64,000 nucleotides of DNA from Sediminibacterium ginsengisoli (GCF_900167075.1 NZ_FUWH01000001.1:496001-560000); one strand, 5' to 3'; counted from the stretch's first letter, positions 44,407 to 55,044 are shown. Numbers and translations are program-made. Notes: generated by a model not told the origin, from the sequence alone.

Positions 44407-45906
44407 ATGGCAACAAGAAATAGTTCTTCCAGCAACAAGGCAGCACAATCAAGGTTATTCGGCGATGGCCTGACATTCGATGATGTGTTATTAATGCCTG
44501 CTTACAGTGAGATTTTACCCCGCGAAGTAGACATCCGCACCCAGCTTACCAAAAACATCACTTTAAATGTGCCTATGCTCTCGGCAGCTATGGACACCGT
44601 GACCGAAGCCAGCCTGGCAATAGCCCTGGCAAGGGAAGGCGGACTGGGCATCCTGCACAAGAACATGAGCATTGAGCGCCAGGCAGACCAGGTGCGGAAG
44701 GTGAAACGCAGCGAAAGCGGCATGATCATCGATCCTGTAACCCTGCTGGTGGATGCTACCATCGGTGATGCCCTCAAACTGATGAAGGAAAACCGGATCG
44801 GTGGTATTCCCATTATAGACAGCAACCGCAAACTGGTAGGCATTCTCACTAACCGCGATCTGCGTTTTGAAACCGACAAGAGAAAAAAAGTGAAGGAAGT
44901 GATGACCAGCGAAAACCTGATCATCGCCCCTGAAGGCACAGACCTGAAAAAAGCAGAGAAGATCTTACGCCAGTATAAAATTGAAAAATTACCTGTTGTG
45001 AACAGGCAGGGTAAACTGATAGGACTGATCACTTACCGCGATATCATACAATTACATAATTATCCAAACGGGGTAAAGGACGGGCTGGGCCGCTTGCTTG
45101 TAGGTGCAGCATTAGGCATTACCCGCGACCTTATGGACAGGGCAGCAGCACTGCAGCATGAAGGTGTGGACGTGGTAACGCTCGACAGCGCTCACGGGCA
45201 CAGCAAAGGCGTGATCGAAGCGCTGAAAGCACTGCGTAAGAACTTTAAGGGATTGCAGATCATTGCAGGTAATGTAGGTACGGCGTCAGGAGCCAAAGCA
45301 CTGGCGGCAGCCGGAGCCGACTGCGTGAAAGTGGGAATCGGACCGGGTTCGATCTGTACCACCAGGATCGTGGCAGGCGCAGGTGTTCCGCAGCTCACCG
45401 CTATCATGGAAGCCAGCAATGCACTGAAAGGCACTAACGTTCCGGTGATCGCAGATGGCGGTATCCGTTACACGGGAGATATGGTAAAAGCACTTGCGGC
45501 CGGAGCCAACATCGTTATGATGGGAAGTGTTTTCGCAGGCGTGGAAGAAAGTCCCGGTGATACGATCATTTATGAAGGCCGCAAATTCAAGGAATACCGC
45601 GGCATGGGAAGCCTTGGTGCCATGAGCCAGGGAAGCGGCGACAGGTATTTCCAGGATGTGGAAGACGACGTGAAGAAATTTGTACCCGAAGGAATTGAGG
45701 GTCGTGTAGCGTATAAAGGAAACCTGAGCGAGATTGTTTACCAGTATGTAGGTGGTCTGCGTGCAGGTATGGGATATTGCGGTGCTAAAAATATCAAGGC
45801 ACTGCAACAGGCAACTTTTGTGAAAATATCAAACGCCGGCATGAAAGAAAGCCATGCACACGATATCGATATCACTAAAGAAGCGCCGAATTATACAAGG
45901 AAATAA
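44407..45906 (+). CDS. guaB: IMP dehydrogenase
   Basis: NAD-dependent oxidation of IMP to XMP, the committed step to GMP, 499 aa from ATG 44407. The start of the conserved core is [14 protein letters not shown]; two CBS domains (about 105-230) carry [19 protein letters not shown] and [17 protein letters not shown]; the catalytic cysteine is in [15 protein letters not shown] and the flap has [10 protein letters not shown]. The open frame extends to 44299, but the promoter lies within that extension, so the longer start is rejected. It is divergent from the MFS gene. Confidence 0.97.
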   Translation: MATRNSSSSNKAAQSRLFGDGLTFDDVLLMPAYSEILPREVDIRTQLTKNITLNVPMLSAAMDTVTEASLAIALAREGGLGILHKNMSIERQADQVRKVKRSESGMIIDPVTLLVDATIGDALKLMKENRIGGIPIIDSNRKLVGILTNRDLRFETDKRKKVKEVMTSENLIIAPEGTDLKKAEKILRQYKIEKLPVVNRQGKLIGLITYRDIIQLHNYPNGVKDGLGRLLVGAALGITRDLMDRAAALQHEGVDVVTLDSAHGHSKGVIEALKALRKNFKGLQIIAGNVGTASGAKALAAAGADCVKVGIGPGSICTTRIVAGAGVPQLTAIMEASNALKGTNVPVIADGGIRYTGDMVKALAAGANIVMMGSVFAGVEESPGDTIIYEGRKFKEYRGMGSLGAMSQGSGDRYFQDVEDDVKKFVPEGIEGRVAYKGNLSEIVYQYVGGLRAGMGYCGAKNIKALQQATFVKISNAGMKESHAHDIDITKEAPNYTRK

Positions 45907-45924
45907 CTTTTCTTCGGATAGGTG

Positions 45925-45952
45925 AAGCCGGTCGGTACTGACCGGCTTTTTT
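45925..45952 (+). terminator. Rho-independent terminator after guaB
   Basis: A 9-bp stem (aagccggtc 45925-45933, gaccggctt 45940-45948) with a 6-nt loop is followed by six T residues. Confidence 0.92.
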
Positions 45953-46076
45953 ATGCCCGGAACAGGCGTTGCTGTGCAACACCGTCAAAAACTTTTTGTT
46001 AACCCCGCGATTCCGAAGCCAAACACATGCAGCTTCAGAAACAATTCCCGAACTTAGGCCGGAAAATGAAATTGCT

Positions 46077-47648
46077 TTGAAAAGATCATATACCCTATTA
46101 CTGGCAGCTTTATCGGGATTACTGCTTTTTGCAGCCTGGCCGGTCTCGCCGCTGACAGCGCTGATATTTGTAGCATGGATCCCGTTGCTGATAGTAGCGG
46201 ATAGTGGTATCAGGCGCAATCATTTTTTTGCCTGTGCCTTTATTACAATGCTGGTCTGGAATACCGGCGCAACCTGGTGGATCTGGAATTCAACGGACAT
46301 AGGCACTATTGCAGCTATTATCACCAACAGCCTGCTGATGTGTTTACCCTGGTGGGGGTATCATATTTTCAGGAAAACATATAACAGGAATATCGCTTCT
46401 GCAGCGCTGGTTGTATGCTGGATGCTTTTCGAATACATACATCTCAACTGGCAGCTGAGCTGGCCCTGGCTGAACCTGGGAAATGTATTCGCTGCGCGGA
46501 TCCAATGGGTACAATGGTATGAATATACAGGAGCAGCAGGAGGAACCCTGTGGGTACTGCTCGGCAATATCTGTTTATACCGCCTGCTGGTGAACCCCGC
46601 TTCCAGCGGAAGCAGGATCAAAAATATGATTGTATCCTGTGCCGTGTTGTTTATTCCCATACTTGTTTCTTACCTGGCAGTACCTCAGATAACGGAAAAC
46701 AGAACTGCAGGTAATGTGGTCATCGTTCAGCCCAATATCGATCCTTATGGCAGGATCGGGAGCAATGGAACGGGGCAGCAGGTATCACTGTTGTTACAAT
46801 TGACAAACCAGGCAATCGACAGTAATACACGACTTGTTGTATGGCCCGAAACAGCACTCACTGCAGCAGATCTTGTTGAGAATACGAGAACAAATCCATA
46901 CTACGCACCCGTTTTTTCGTTCATGGAAATGCATCCTGCGGCAACATTGCTGACCGGGATAGAAACATATAAAAGTTACGGAACCACCAAATCCACGCCA
47001 ACAGCACGAAAAGCGAATGATGGTAATTATTATGATGCCTGGAATGCAGCTGTTTCCATCCACGCATCAGCACCATTGTCATTTTATGCCAAAAGCAAAC
47101 TGGTTCCCGGCGTAGAGTCCCTGCCAACGTTTCTCAATTTCCTTGCACCGGTATTCGAAAAATTCGGCGGAACGGCCGGTGGTTACGGAAGGTCAGATTC
47201 TGCAGCCGTTTTCCGCACACCCGGTAATCCTTATATCACCGCACCGATCATTTGTTATGAAAGTATTTATGGCGAATATGTGGCGGGTTATGTACAAAAA
47301 GGCGCCAATATCCTCACCATCATCACCAACGACGGCTGGTGGGGTAACACACCCGGGCATAAACAGCACCTCAGTTATGCAGCATTAAGGGCCGTTGAAA
47401 CCCGCAGGTGGGTTGCACGCAGCGCCAATACGGGAATTTCAGCTGTTATAGATCCGGCAGGCAATATCCGTGAAACCAGGCCCTGGGACCAGGCAGCCGT
47501 GTTAAAATATAATATTCCGGTTACATCGGCCCGGACATTTTACGTACAATGGGGTGATTACCTGTACAAGACAGCATCACTGCTGGCCTTGTTTTTGATA
47601 GTTATACAATTGATCCGCGCCATAAAAAAGCGCTTTGTAAAAGCATGA
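46077..47648 (+). CDS. lnt: Apolipoprotein N-acyltransferase
   Basis: Inner-membrane enzyme that adds the third acyl chain to lipoproteins, 523 aa from a proposed TTG at 46077. Six or so membrane segments come first, then a nitrilase-like domain with catalytic Glu in VWPETAL, Lys in FYAKSKLVPG, and Cys in PIICYESIYG. The reading frame stays open up to TTG 45969, but that stretch lacks hydrophobic or conserved character, and TTG 46077 puts MKRSYTLLLAAL at the start of TM1. The start is uncertain, the function is not. Its stop overlaps the next gene's ATG (ATGA). Confidence 0.92.
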   Translation: MKRSYTLLLAALSGLLLFAAWPVSPLTALIFVAWIPLLIVADSGIRRNHFFACAFITMLVWNTGATWWIWNSTDIGTIAAIITNSLLMCLPWWGYHIFRKTYNRNIASAALVVCWMLFEYIHLNWQLSWPWLNLGNVFAARIQWVQWYEYTGAAGGTLWVLLGNICLYRLLVNPASSGSRIKNMIVSCAVLFIPILVSYLAVPQITENRTAGNVVIVQPNIDPYGRIGSNGTGQQVSLLLQLTNQAIDSNTRLVVWPETALTAADLVENTRTNPYYAPVFSFMEMHPAATLLTGIETYKSYGTTKSTPTARKANDGNYYDAWNAAVSIHASAPLSFYAKSKLVPGVESLPTFLNFLAPVFEKFGGTAGGYGRSDSAAVFRTPGNPYITAPIICYESIYGEYVAGYVQKGANILTIITNDGWWGNTPGHKQHLSYAALRAVETRRWVARSANTGISAVIDPAGNIRETRPWDQAAVLKYNIPVTSARTFYVQWGDYLYKTASLLALFLIVIQLIRAIKKRFVKA

Positions 47649-48451
47649 CAAAGCAGTTCACATACCAATCCGCAAATATCGTTTACCACCTGGCAGGCAC
47701 CGGTAAAACAGTAGTGCTGCTTCACGGGTTTGGAGAAGATTGTCATATCTGGGATGAACAGGTGCTTTTCCTGAAAGAATATTTCCGGCTCATTATTCCC
47801 GATCTTCCCGGCAGTGGTGCTTCGGATCCATTAAGAGAAAAAAACGGGCAGCCGGTTTCTATTGATGATTATGCAGAATGTGTCGCGGCTTTGCTGGAAA
47901 AAGAACAGGTAGAATCCTGTGTGATGCTCGGACATAGCATGGGAGGTTATATCACACTGGCATTTGCCGAGAAATATCCGCTGGCGCTGGACGGTTTCGG
48001 GCTCATCCATTCAACCGCTTTCGCAGATAACGAAGAAAAAAAAGCAAACAGGCTGCGTGGCATAGAGATCATGGATCAGTATGGAGGCGCGTCGTTTTTA
48101 CGCAATACGATCCCGAACCTTTTCGGCGAAAAATATAAACGTACACACCCGGAAATGATCGAAGGGCTGATCAGGAGAGCAGCAGCTTTTAAAACACCTG
48201 CCCTGCAGCAGTATTATATGGCCATGATGCAGAGGCCGGACAGAACAGCCGTATTGAGCAAGGCAGGGGTTCCTGTTTTGTTTATTATCGGAACGGAAGA
48301 TGTGGCGGCACCAATGAAAGACGTGCTGCAGCAAGCCAGGCTGCCATTAAAATCGTATATTCATATTATTGAAGGCGGCGGCCACATGAGTATGTGGGAA
48401 GCTACCACAGAACTGAACAATTATATGCTCGCATATATTAACGGCTTGTAG
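47645..48451 (+). CDS. Alpha/beta hydrolase
   Basis: Soluble alpha/beta-fold hydrolase, 268 aa, without a signal. The oxyanion motif is LLHGFGED, the nucleophile is in LGHSMGGY, the acid in IGTEDVAAP and the base in GGGHMSMWE. The ATG overlaps the lnt stop by 4 nt, so translation is coupled. The substrate is unknown; esterase or haloperoxidase-like activity is possible. The large T9SS-type gene starts 15 nt downstream on the same strand. Confidence 0.9.
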   Translation: MTKQFTYQSANIVYHLAGTGKTVVLLHGFGEDCHIWDEQVLFLKEYFRLIIPDLPGSGASDPLREKNGQPVSIDDYAECVAALLEKEQVESCVMLGHSMGGYITLAFAEKYPLALDGFGLIHSTAFADNEEKKANRLRGIEIMDQYGGASFLRNTIPNLFGEKYKRTHPEMIEGLIRRAAAFKTPALQQYYMAMMQRPDRTAVLSKAGVPVLFIIGTEDVAAPMKDVLQQARLPLKSYIHIIEGGGHMSMWEATTELNNYMLAYINGL

Positions 48452-48466
48452 ATCCCCATTCTGCTT

Positions 48467-51082
48467 ATGAAGAATATATTCTTCATAATAATGACTGTAC
48501 TGCTCTTTTCCCTGCCCGCGGCCGCAAGGCATATAGCAGGAGGCGAATTATTTTATGAATACCTGTCGTCGGGCACAGGCAATAAAACCTACCGCATCAC
48601 ATTAAGGCTTTTCCGCGATTGCTTTTCAACCGGTCCCTTGCTGCAGAATGAACAGGTTACGGTTGGCATTTATGCGAGTGATCAGCTGGTGAATACATTG
48701 CCGTTATCGCTGCAGTCTGGCATTTCAACATTATCACTCAACACAAGCGCTTATCCCTGTCTGGTTGGAAATGTAAATGTATGTTACGAAATGGCGGTAT
48801 ACAGCAGTGTTGTTACATTGCCGGATAATACAGTTGGTTATACATTGTCGCGTATCGGTTGTTGCCGGGTAGACAGAATATCCGGGCTAAGTCAGCCGAA
48901 TTCGGTAGGCAGCAATTATGTTACAAAGATCCCCGGTACCAGCACGCTTCCCACAGGGTTCAACAGCAGTCCGCAGTTTCTTGTAAAAGATACTTCACTT
49001 GTATGTTCGGGCCGGAGGTTCACACTTGATTTCGGGGCAATAGATCCGGATAATGATTCACTCACTTTCGCACTGTGCGACGCGTATACATCCCCTGGCG
49101 GTAATAACAACAATAATCTCCCGCCTGCATCCGTACTCAACCTGATACCGATACCATATAGCGCTCCTTTCAGCGGGGCTTTTCCGTTGGGGCCGGATGT
49201 GAACATAGATCCGCATACGGGTATCATCAGCGGTATCGCGCCGGCTGAAGGCCAGTATGTAGTGAATGTATGTATAACGGAATGGCGGAATGGCAAACCA
49301 TTTACGGAACACCGTAAAGATTTTATCCTGCAGGTACGGAATTGCGATATGATAGAAGCCGTGCTACCGGATAAGATCGTTCAATGCAATGATTTTTCCG
49401 TTCATTTCGAGAACCAGTCGCTTTCTTCTGCAATACAATCTTATTTGTGGGATTTCGGCGATCCCGGATCTCCGGCCACTTCCGGTCTGGCAACAGTTAA
49501 CCATATATACAGCGATACCGGCCGTTTTATGGCCAGGTTATATGTTACAGGCCCAAAAGGATGCGAGGGGCAGGACAGCACGATCGTATTGGTATACCCC
49601 GGGTTTAAGGTTGATTTTAATATCGCGGGAAGCTGTATCATCAATCCATACAGATTTCTTGATGCCACCACCACCAGATACGGCGTTGTAGACAGCTGGT
49701 CCTGGAATTTCGGGGATGCGGATACGCAGGCAGATACCTCGCATCTGCGCAACGCGGTCTACACATACAAACGATCGCAGACTGCTAGTGTGCGGCTGCT
49801 GGCTACCAGCAGTAAAGGTTGTGTGGACAGCCTGCATAAAGACCTGGTAGTGCGTGATAAGCCATTCGTTGGCCTGCCTTTCAAAGACACATTGATCTGC
49901 AGCATCGATACTTTGCAGATCATTGCATCAGGGAATGGAGTTTATTCGTGGTTGCCGAATAAGGATATTTTATTCCCGAATACCTCATCGCCGCTCGTTT
50001 TTCCGAAAGACACCACGAAGTATATTGTAACGGTCAACGATGCAGGTTGTATCGGAACAGATACGGTAACGGTGAATGTACTGGATTTTATCACAGTACA
50101 GCTGGCACCGGATACAACTATCTGCAGAACCGATACGTTCAGGCTGAACCCGGTAAGTCATGCACTCCGGTATAACTGGACGCCGGCAGCTTCCCTCAGC
50201 AGCGCAACGGCAAAATCTCCGCTTGCATTTCCGCTGACCGGCACAACCTACAGCGTTACAGCCAACCTGGGGAAATGCCAGGCTACGGCGCAGATCAACG
50301 TACGGGTAGTGCCGTATCCTGTGTCTTCTGTTATCACAAAAGATACCACGATCTGTTTTGGTGATCGCATCAGCCTTCGCGCGAATTATGTGGGTACATC
50401 ATTCGCGTGGTCCCCCGCATCGGCTCTTTCGAACAGTAATACGCTTACGCCGATAGCGGGACCTGTACGTACCACGGATTATATCTTCATGGTAACAGAC
50501 AATCTGTCCGGTTGTCCGAAACCTGTTTATGATACTGTTACAGTAACAGTGATACCACCGGTGCAGGTAGATGCAGGAAGGGATACGGCTGTGGTGCCCC
50601 AGCAGCCACTGCAGCTCAGGGCCATATCGGCAACAGGCAGGAGCTTTTTGTGGACGCCATCGTACGGACTCAACAACGCAAGTATTGCCAATCCTGTAGC
50701 CGTGCTTACTTCAGAGTCTGACCTGATAAAATACAAAGTACGTGCAACGGATCTGAACGGCTGTTACGGAGAGGATGAGCTGACAGTAACTGTTTATAAA
50801 ACACTCCCTGAAATATTTATCCCGAGTGCGTTTACACCAAACGGTGATGGCAGGAACGATTTGCTCCGGCCTTTAACCGCGGGAATCAGTCAGCTGATCT
50901 ATTTCCGGATCTACAATCGCTGGGGACAACTGGTGTTCAGTACATCAGAGCTGGGCAAAGGCTGGGACGGAACTTTCGATGGTGTAAAACAGCCATCCGG
51001 AACTTATGTGTATATGGCAGAAGCATTGGATTATACCGGCAGGAATCTGTCCAGGAAAGGCACCTGCGTATTGATCCGTTGA
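48467..51082 (+). CDS. Large secreted protein with PKD/Ig-like repeats and gliding-motility C-terminal domain
   Basis: Cell-surface or released protein of 871 aa. Signal peptide 1-20 is followed by a cysteine-rich domain beginning HIAGGELFYEYL that runs to about 295. Two PKD-like modules have WDFGD at 328-332 and WNFGD at 413-417. Four Ig-like repeats begin near 473, 549, 626 and 705, three of them with the DT(L/T)IC start. The C-terminal domain (783-871: FIPSAFTPNGDGRND, FRIYNRWGQLVF, WDGTFDGVKQPSGTY) is the gliding-motility-associated/T9SS type B sorting domain. It is probably exported by the type 9 system, where such cargo often depends on a PorP/SprF partner; none is adjacent. It lies in an operon-like run after lnt and the hydrolase. 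Confidence 0.9.
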   Translation: MKNIFFIIMTVLLFSLPAAARHIAGGELFYEYLSSGTGNKTYRITLRLFRDCFSTGPLLQNEQVTVGIYASDQLVNTLPLSLQSGISTLSLNTSAYPCLVGNVNVCYEMAVYSSVVTLPDNTVGYTLSRIGCCRVDRISGLSQPNSVGSNYVTKIPGTSTLPTGFNSSPQFLVKDTSLVCSGRRFTLDFGAIDPDNDSLTFALCDAYTSPGGNNNNNLPPASVLNLIPIPYSAPFSGAFPLGPDVNIDPHTGIISGIAPAEGQYVVNVCITEWRNGKPFTEHRKDFILQVRNCDMIEAVLPDKIVQCNDFSVHFENQSLSSAIQSYLWDFGDPGSPATSGLATVNHIYSDTGRFMARLYVTGPKGCEGQDSTIVLVYPGFKVDFNIAGSCIINPYRFLDATTTRYGVVDSWSWNFGDADTQADTSHLRNAVYTYKRSQTASVRLLATSSKGCVDSLHKDLVVRDKPFVGLPFKDTLICSIDTLQIIASGNGVYSWLPNKDILFPNTSSPLVFPKDTTKYIVTVNDAGCIGTDTVTVNVLDFITVQLAPDTTICRTDTFRLNPVSHALRYNWTPAASLSSATAKSPLAFPLTGTTYSVTANLGKCQATAQINVRVVPYPVSSVITKDTTICFGDRISLRANYVGTSFAWSPASALSNSNTLTPIAGPVRTTDYIFMVTDNLSGCPKPVYDTVTVTVIPPVQVDAGRDTAVVPQQPLQLRAISATGRSFLWTPSYGLNNASIANPVAVLTSESDLIKYKVRATDLNGCYGEDELTVTVYKTLPEIFIPSAFTPNGDGRNDLLRPLTAGISQLIYFRIYNRWGQLVFSTSELGKGWDGTFDGVKQPSGTYVYMAEALDYTGRNLSRKGTCVLIR

Positions 51083-51115
51083 GCATAAGTTTACCGTTAG
51101 TCAAAGAAATCATAA

Positions 51116-51141
51116 TATGAACGGCTATAGGATCGTTCATA
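51116..51141. repeat. Hairpin between the two T9SS cargo genes
   Basis: An 8-bp stem (tatgaacg 51116-51123, cgttcata 51134-51141) with a 10-nt loop lies about 35 nt after the first cargo gene. There is no T run, so a role in RNA stability or regulation is as likely as termination. Confidence 0.45.
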
Positions 51142-51263
51142 AGCAATAAATGGCTATTTTACCTCGCTTTAAGCAACGAATATACTGTTTTGCATATCCT
51201 ATGTAATAAACTGCCCCGGGCTTTTTGAAGCAGATAAATTTAGAAACAGGGAACAGAAGCGGA

Positions 51264-53945
51264 ATGAAAAAATTACTATTAGGTTTGTTATTGTTGCTGC
51301 CTGCGGTATGCGTTTTTGCAGGACATATTGCCGGCGGTGAAGTGTATTATCGTTATCTCGGGCCGGGTTCCGGAGCAAATTCTTCACGGTATACCATTAC
51401 CCTGCGATTATTCCGGGAGTGTAATCCGCCTACGCAACAGGGTTCGCAGGTAGCAGATTTACCTTCCTCTGTATTGCTGAATATTTACAACAATACCAAT
51501 CCATCTACCCAATATGGCGGCCAGCAGGCTGTAGGTCTTACCGGTGGTGTGAATGTGCTGAATCTGATTCCGACAGATCCGTGTATTACCAATGCGCAGC
51601 CCGTCTGTTACCAGGTGGGGCAATATGCGCTTACCATTGAATTGCCGAATACGCAGGAGGGTTATACGGTAGCATTTCAAACCTGTTGCCGCACCAACCT
51701 GATTGCCAATGTGGAAGTGTTTGCTATTCCGGGATCACCCAATCCGGGAGAAGGCGCCACATATACCTGTAATATTCCCGGAACCGGCATGCTCAGTATC
51801 GGCTCCAATTCGAGCCCTGTTTTTGCTTTGAAGGATACCACACTTGTCTGCCAGCGTTCGCCGTTCAGGCTGGATTTCAGTGCTACCGATCCTGATGCCG
51901 GAGATTCTTTGTCTTATGCATTCTGCAGTGCTTTCGACAGGGGGCTTACCACCAATTCCGCCTCTACATTGTACAGCTCTCCGCCATATAACCCTGTAAC
52001 GTATAGCGGCGGTTTTTCAGGCACACAACCTCTTGGTCCTGATGTGAGCATTAATCCGGTAACAGGACTGATATCCGGAAGGGCACCTGCCGCGGGCCGT
52101 TATGTGGTGAATGTATGTATTACCGAATGGAGAAACGGCGTGCCGATCTCGGAACACCGGAAAGATTTTACACTGATCGTAACAGCCTGCCAGCTCACCG
52201 CAGCAGAACTGAAGCCATCCTACATCAACTGTGATGATTTTACGATGAGTTTCGAGAATGAATCGACTGCTGCCGCTGCCACTTATTTATGGGATTTCGG
52301 CGAACCATCCTCACCTGTGCCAACATCAACTAATCCCACACCTACACATACATACCAGGCAGCAGGTACTTATACTGTTAAACTTAAAGTAACCAGCCAG
52401 GGAGGTTGTGCAGATTCCACTACTTCAGTGGTAAATATATATCCGGGTTTTACACCTGATTTTAATATCACGGGCAGCTGTTTCCTGAATGCATACCAGT
52501 TCAGGGATGCAACGGTAGCACAATACGGCGCGGTGAACAGCTGGAAATGGGATTTTGGCGATAACACAACCATCAGGGATACGGCATCTTCTAAGGATAC
52601 GGCCTGGAAATACCCGGCGCCGGTGAACACGCAGGTACGGTTGATCGTAACAAGCAACCGGGGCTGTATCGATACGATTACCAAACCGTTGAATGTGCTC
52701 GACAGGCCGATAATAGACCTGCCTTTTAAAGATACGCTGATCTGTAGTATTGATACTTTGGCATTAAGGGTAAATATTGCAGCTACAGCAACCGCGCAAT
52801 GGACGGTTTCCGGAACCCCCGTTAATATGACACGTATACTGAATGCCGGAACTGCCAATCCATTGGTATACCCGTTGGATACCACGCGTTACCTGGTAAC
52901 GGTAAATGATAATGGCTGTGTGAATACAGATGTAGTAACGGTCAATGTGCTCGATTTTATTACAGTGCAGCTATCCGATACAACGATCTGCTTAACAGAT
53001 TCCGTTATGCTGCAACCGGTCAGCCATGCGCTGAGTTATCGCTGGACGCCGGTTAATACGCTAAGCAATCCGAATATTAAAAATCCATTCGCCCGTCCTT
53101 TGCAAAGTACCACTTACCGGGTAGATGCAAACCTTGGTAAATGTCAGGCCAATGCATCTATACAGGTACGCACAGTTCCTTACCCCGTAGTGAATGTGAT
53201 AAATAATGATACGGCTATTTGTTTCGGTCAAAGGGTACAGTTGCGCGCTACCCATAATGCTACTACATTTCAATGGACACCCGCAACCTCTCTTGCCAAT
53301 CCTGCTACGTTAACACCTGTTGCGGGCCCTGTGCGGACAACACAATATATTTTTACAGCCAGGGATAATAACAGCGGCTGTCCGAAACCTGTGAGCGACA
53401 CTGTTACAGTAGTGGTTATCCCTCCACCAACCGCTTTTGCAGGAAATGATACAGTTGCTGTGGCTGGACAGCCTTTGCAGCTGCAGGCAACAGGAAGCGG
53501 AACGTTCTTTTCCTGGAACCCGCCGATCTGGCTGAATAATCCTTCCATATCCAATCCTGTGGCAAACATTCCGGCAACTGTAGATTCTGTACGTTACCGT
53601 GTAAGGGTTTCAACAGCAGAAGGCTGCTATACCGATGATGACCTGGTTGTGAAGTTATTCAGCACCGGCCCGGAAATATTTGTTCCGTCTGCGTTTACAC
53701 CAAACGGCGATGGCCGCAACGATGTATTGAAACCTATTGCTGTGGGGATCAGCCGCCTCGTCTATTTTAAAGTATTCAATCGCTGGGGACAACTGATCTA
53801 TAGCACTTCCGAGATCGGAAAAGCCTGGGATGGTACTTTTTCGGGTGTTAAACAACCCAGTGGCACGTATGTATTTGAAGTTGCCGGCGTCGATTACCGT
53901 GGCAACCAGCTATACCGGAAGGGTACCGTGGTCCTGATCAGGTAG
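51264..53945 (+). CDS. Large secreted protein with PKD/Ig-like repeats and gliding-motility C-terminal domain (paralogue)
   Basis: Tandem paralogue of the preceding gene, 893 aa from ATG 51264. It has the same order: signal peptide ending VCVFA, HIAGGEVYYRYL domain with many cysteines, PKD-like modules with WDFGE and WDFGD, Ig-like repeats with DTLICS, DTTICL and DTAICF starts, and the T9SS type B C-terminal domain (FVPSAFTPNGDGRND to the final VVLIR). The frame extends to TTG 51225, but that adds 13 residues before the signal peptide. The 3' end overlaps the convergent dprA gene by 8 nt. Confidence 0.9.
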   Translation: MKKLLLGLLLLLPAVCVFAGHIAGGEVYYRYLGPGSGANSSRYTITLRLFRECNPPTQQGSQVADLPSSVLLNIYNNTNPSTQYGGQQAVGLTGGVNVLNLIPTDPCITNAQPVCYQVGQYALTIELPNTQEGYTVAFQTCCRTNLIANVEVFAIPGSPNPGEGATYTCNIPGTGMLSIGSNSSPVFALKDTTLVCQRSPFRLDFSATDPDAGDSLSYAFCSAFDRGLTTNSASTLYSSPPYNPVTYSGGFSGTQPLGPDVSINPVTGLISGRAPAAGRYVVNVCITEWRNGVPISEHRKDFTLIVTACQLTAAELKPSYINCDDFTMSFENESTAAAATYLWDFGEPSSPVPTSTNPTPTHTYQAAGTYTVKLKVTSQGGCADSTTSVVNIYPGFTPDFNITGSCFLNAYQFRDATVAQYGAVNSWKWDFGDNTTIRDTASSKDTAWKYPAPVNTQVRLIVTSNRGCIDTITKPLNVLDRPIIDLPFKDTLICSIDTLALRVNIAATATAQWTVSGTPVNMTRILNAGTANPLVYPLDTTRYLVTVNDNGCVNTDVVTVNVLDFITVQLSDTTICLTDSVMLQPVSHALSYRWTPVNTLSNPNIKNPFARPLQSTTYRVDANLGKCQANASIQVRTVPYPVVNVINNDTAICFGQRVQLRATHNATTFQWTPATSLANPATLTPVAGPVRTTQYIFTARDNNSGCPKPVSDTVTVVVIPPPTAFAGNDTVAVAGQPLQLQATGSGTFFSWNPPIWLNNPSISNPVANIPATVDSVRYRVRVSTAEGCYTDDDLVVKLFSTGPEIFVPSAFTPNGDGRNDVLKPIAVGISRLVYFKVFNRWGQLIYSTSEIGKAWDGTFSGVKQPSGTYVFEVAGVDYRGNQLYRKGTVVLIR

Positions 53946-55044
53946 CATGCGCAAGCCGGTATCTTTTACCTGGTAATGAACAAACCTGGTGCTGTAACTC
54001 AAGATTGAGCATTGCTGCCGCTACCGTGCTGCTGCTGAGGCCACTTCGGATACAGATCTCGTCAATAGCAGCAGTCCCTTCCTGCTCAAATACATTCATG
54101 ATTGCATGTTCTTCTGTGCTTAACGGAATAAATATTTTTTGCTGTACCGGAGGCTTCGGCCTGCATTTGTTCCAGCCGAGTAATTCTGCGAGTTGCTGAC
54201 CCGTTCTTAATAATACGGCTTTATTACTGCTGATCAGCTGAAGGCAACCTTCGCTTCGGATATCATTAAGCCTGCCCGGCACTGCAAACACATCCCGGTT
54301 ATATTGAAAGGCCAGCTCTGCAGTGATCATACTGCCGCCTTTCGTTGCTGTTTCTATTACAACAGTAGCATCGCACATACCAGCAACAATGCGGTTGCGC
54401 CGGGGAAAATTATGGCGGTCTGGTTTTGATTCCTTCCCAAATTCTGTAAGCAACCCGCCACGCTGCAGCATCGCCCCTGCCAGCCCTTTATGCTGGCAGG
54501 GGTAAATATTCTTATGACCATGCGCCAGTACCGCAACAGTAGGCAATTGCAGCTTCAATGCCGTTTTGTGCGCAATAGCATCAATGCCAAATGCAAGCCC
54601 GCTTACAATTAGAGGTTGCATGGGCTGTAATGCGGTAAGCAACTCTTCGGTTACCTCGCGTCCGTATTCCGAATTACTCCTTGTGCCGATAATATTGATA
54701 ACCCGTGCTGCATTGAGATTCGCATTACCCCGATAATAAAGTAGTATTGGTGCGTCGTAACAATTGAGCAGCCGTTGGGGATAACATTTATCCGTAATGA
54801 ATAATGGCTGTATATGATTGGCTTCAATAAACCTGAGCTCTTCTTCTGCAGTGCTGAAATCATTCCATTGTTTGATAGCCGCGGACCTTTGTTCGCCAAT
54901 ACCTGGCAAACCCGCTATTTCCTTTTTACGCGCATTGAAGATTGATGCGGCTCCACCGAAATAATCGATCAATGTTCTTGTCTGAACAGGCCCGATGCCA
55001 GGAACCTGCGTTAGTGCTATCCGGTATAATAATTCCTCTTTCAC
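53938..55044 (-). CDS. dprA: DNA-processing protein DprA
   Basis: Single-strand DNA binding and RecA-loading protein for natural transformation, 368 aa. An N-terminal HhH-like region (IALTQVPGIGPVQTRTLI, then IAGLPGIGEQR) precedes the Rossmann-like core with IIGTRSNSEYGREV, VSGLAFGIDAIAHKTAL and GGSMITAELAFQYNRDVFAVPG. The C-terminal ~60 residues form a winged helix (EEHAIMNVFEQEGTAAIDEIC). The start is GTG at 55044. It is present in many non-competent bacteria as well, so competence is not proven. It is convergent with the second T9SS cargo gene. Confidence 0.95.
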   Translation of the reverse strand: MKEELLYRIALTQVPGIGPVQTRTLIDYFGGAASIFNARKKEIAGLPGIGEQRSAAIKQWNDFSTAEEELRFIEANHIQPLFITDKCYPQRLLNCYDAPILLYYRGNANLNAARVINIIGTRSNSEYGREVTEELLTALQPMQPLIVSGLAFGIDAIAHKTALKLQLPTVAVLAHGHKNIYPCQHKGLAGAMLQRGGLLTEFGKESKPDRHNFPRRNRIVAGMCDATVVIETATKGGSMITAELAFQYNRDVFAVPGRLNDIRSEGCLQLISSNKAVLLRTGQQLAELLGWNKCRPKPPVQQKIFIPLSTEEHAIMNVFEQEGTAAIDEICIRSGLSSSTVAAAMLNLELQHQVCSLPGKRYRLAHAT

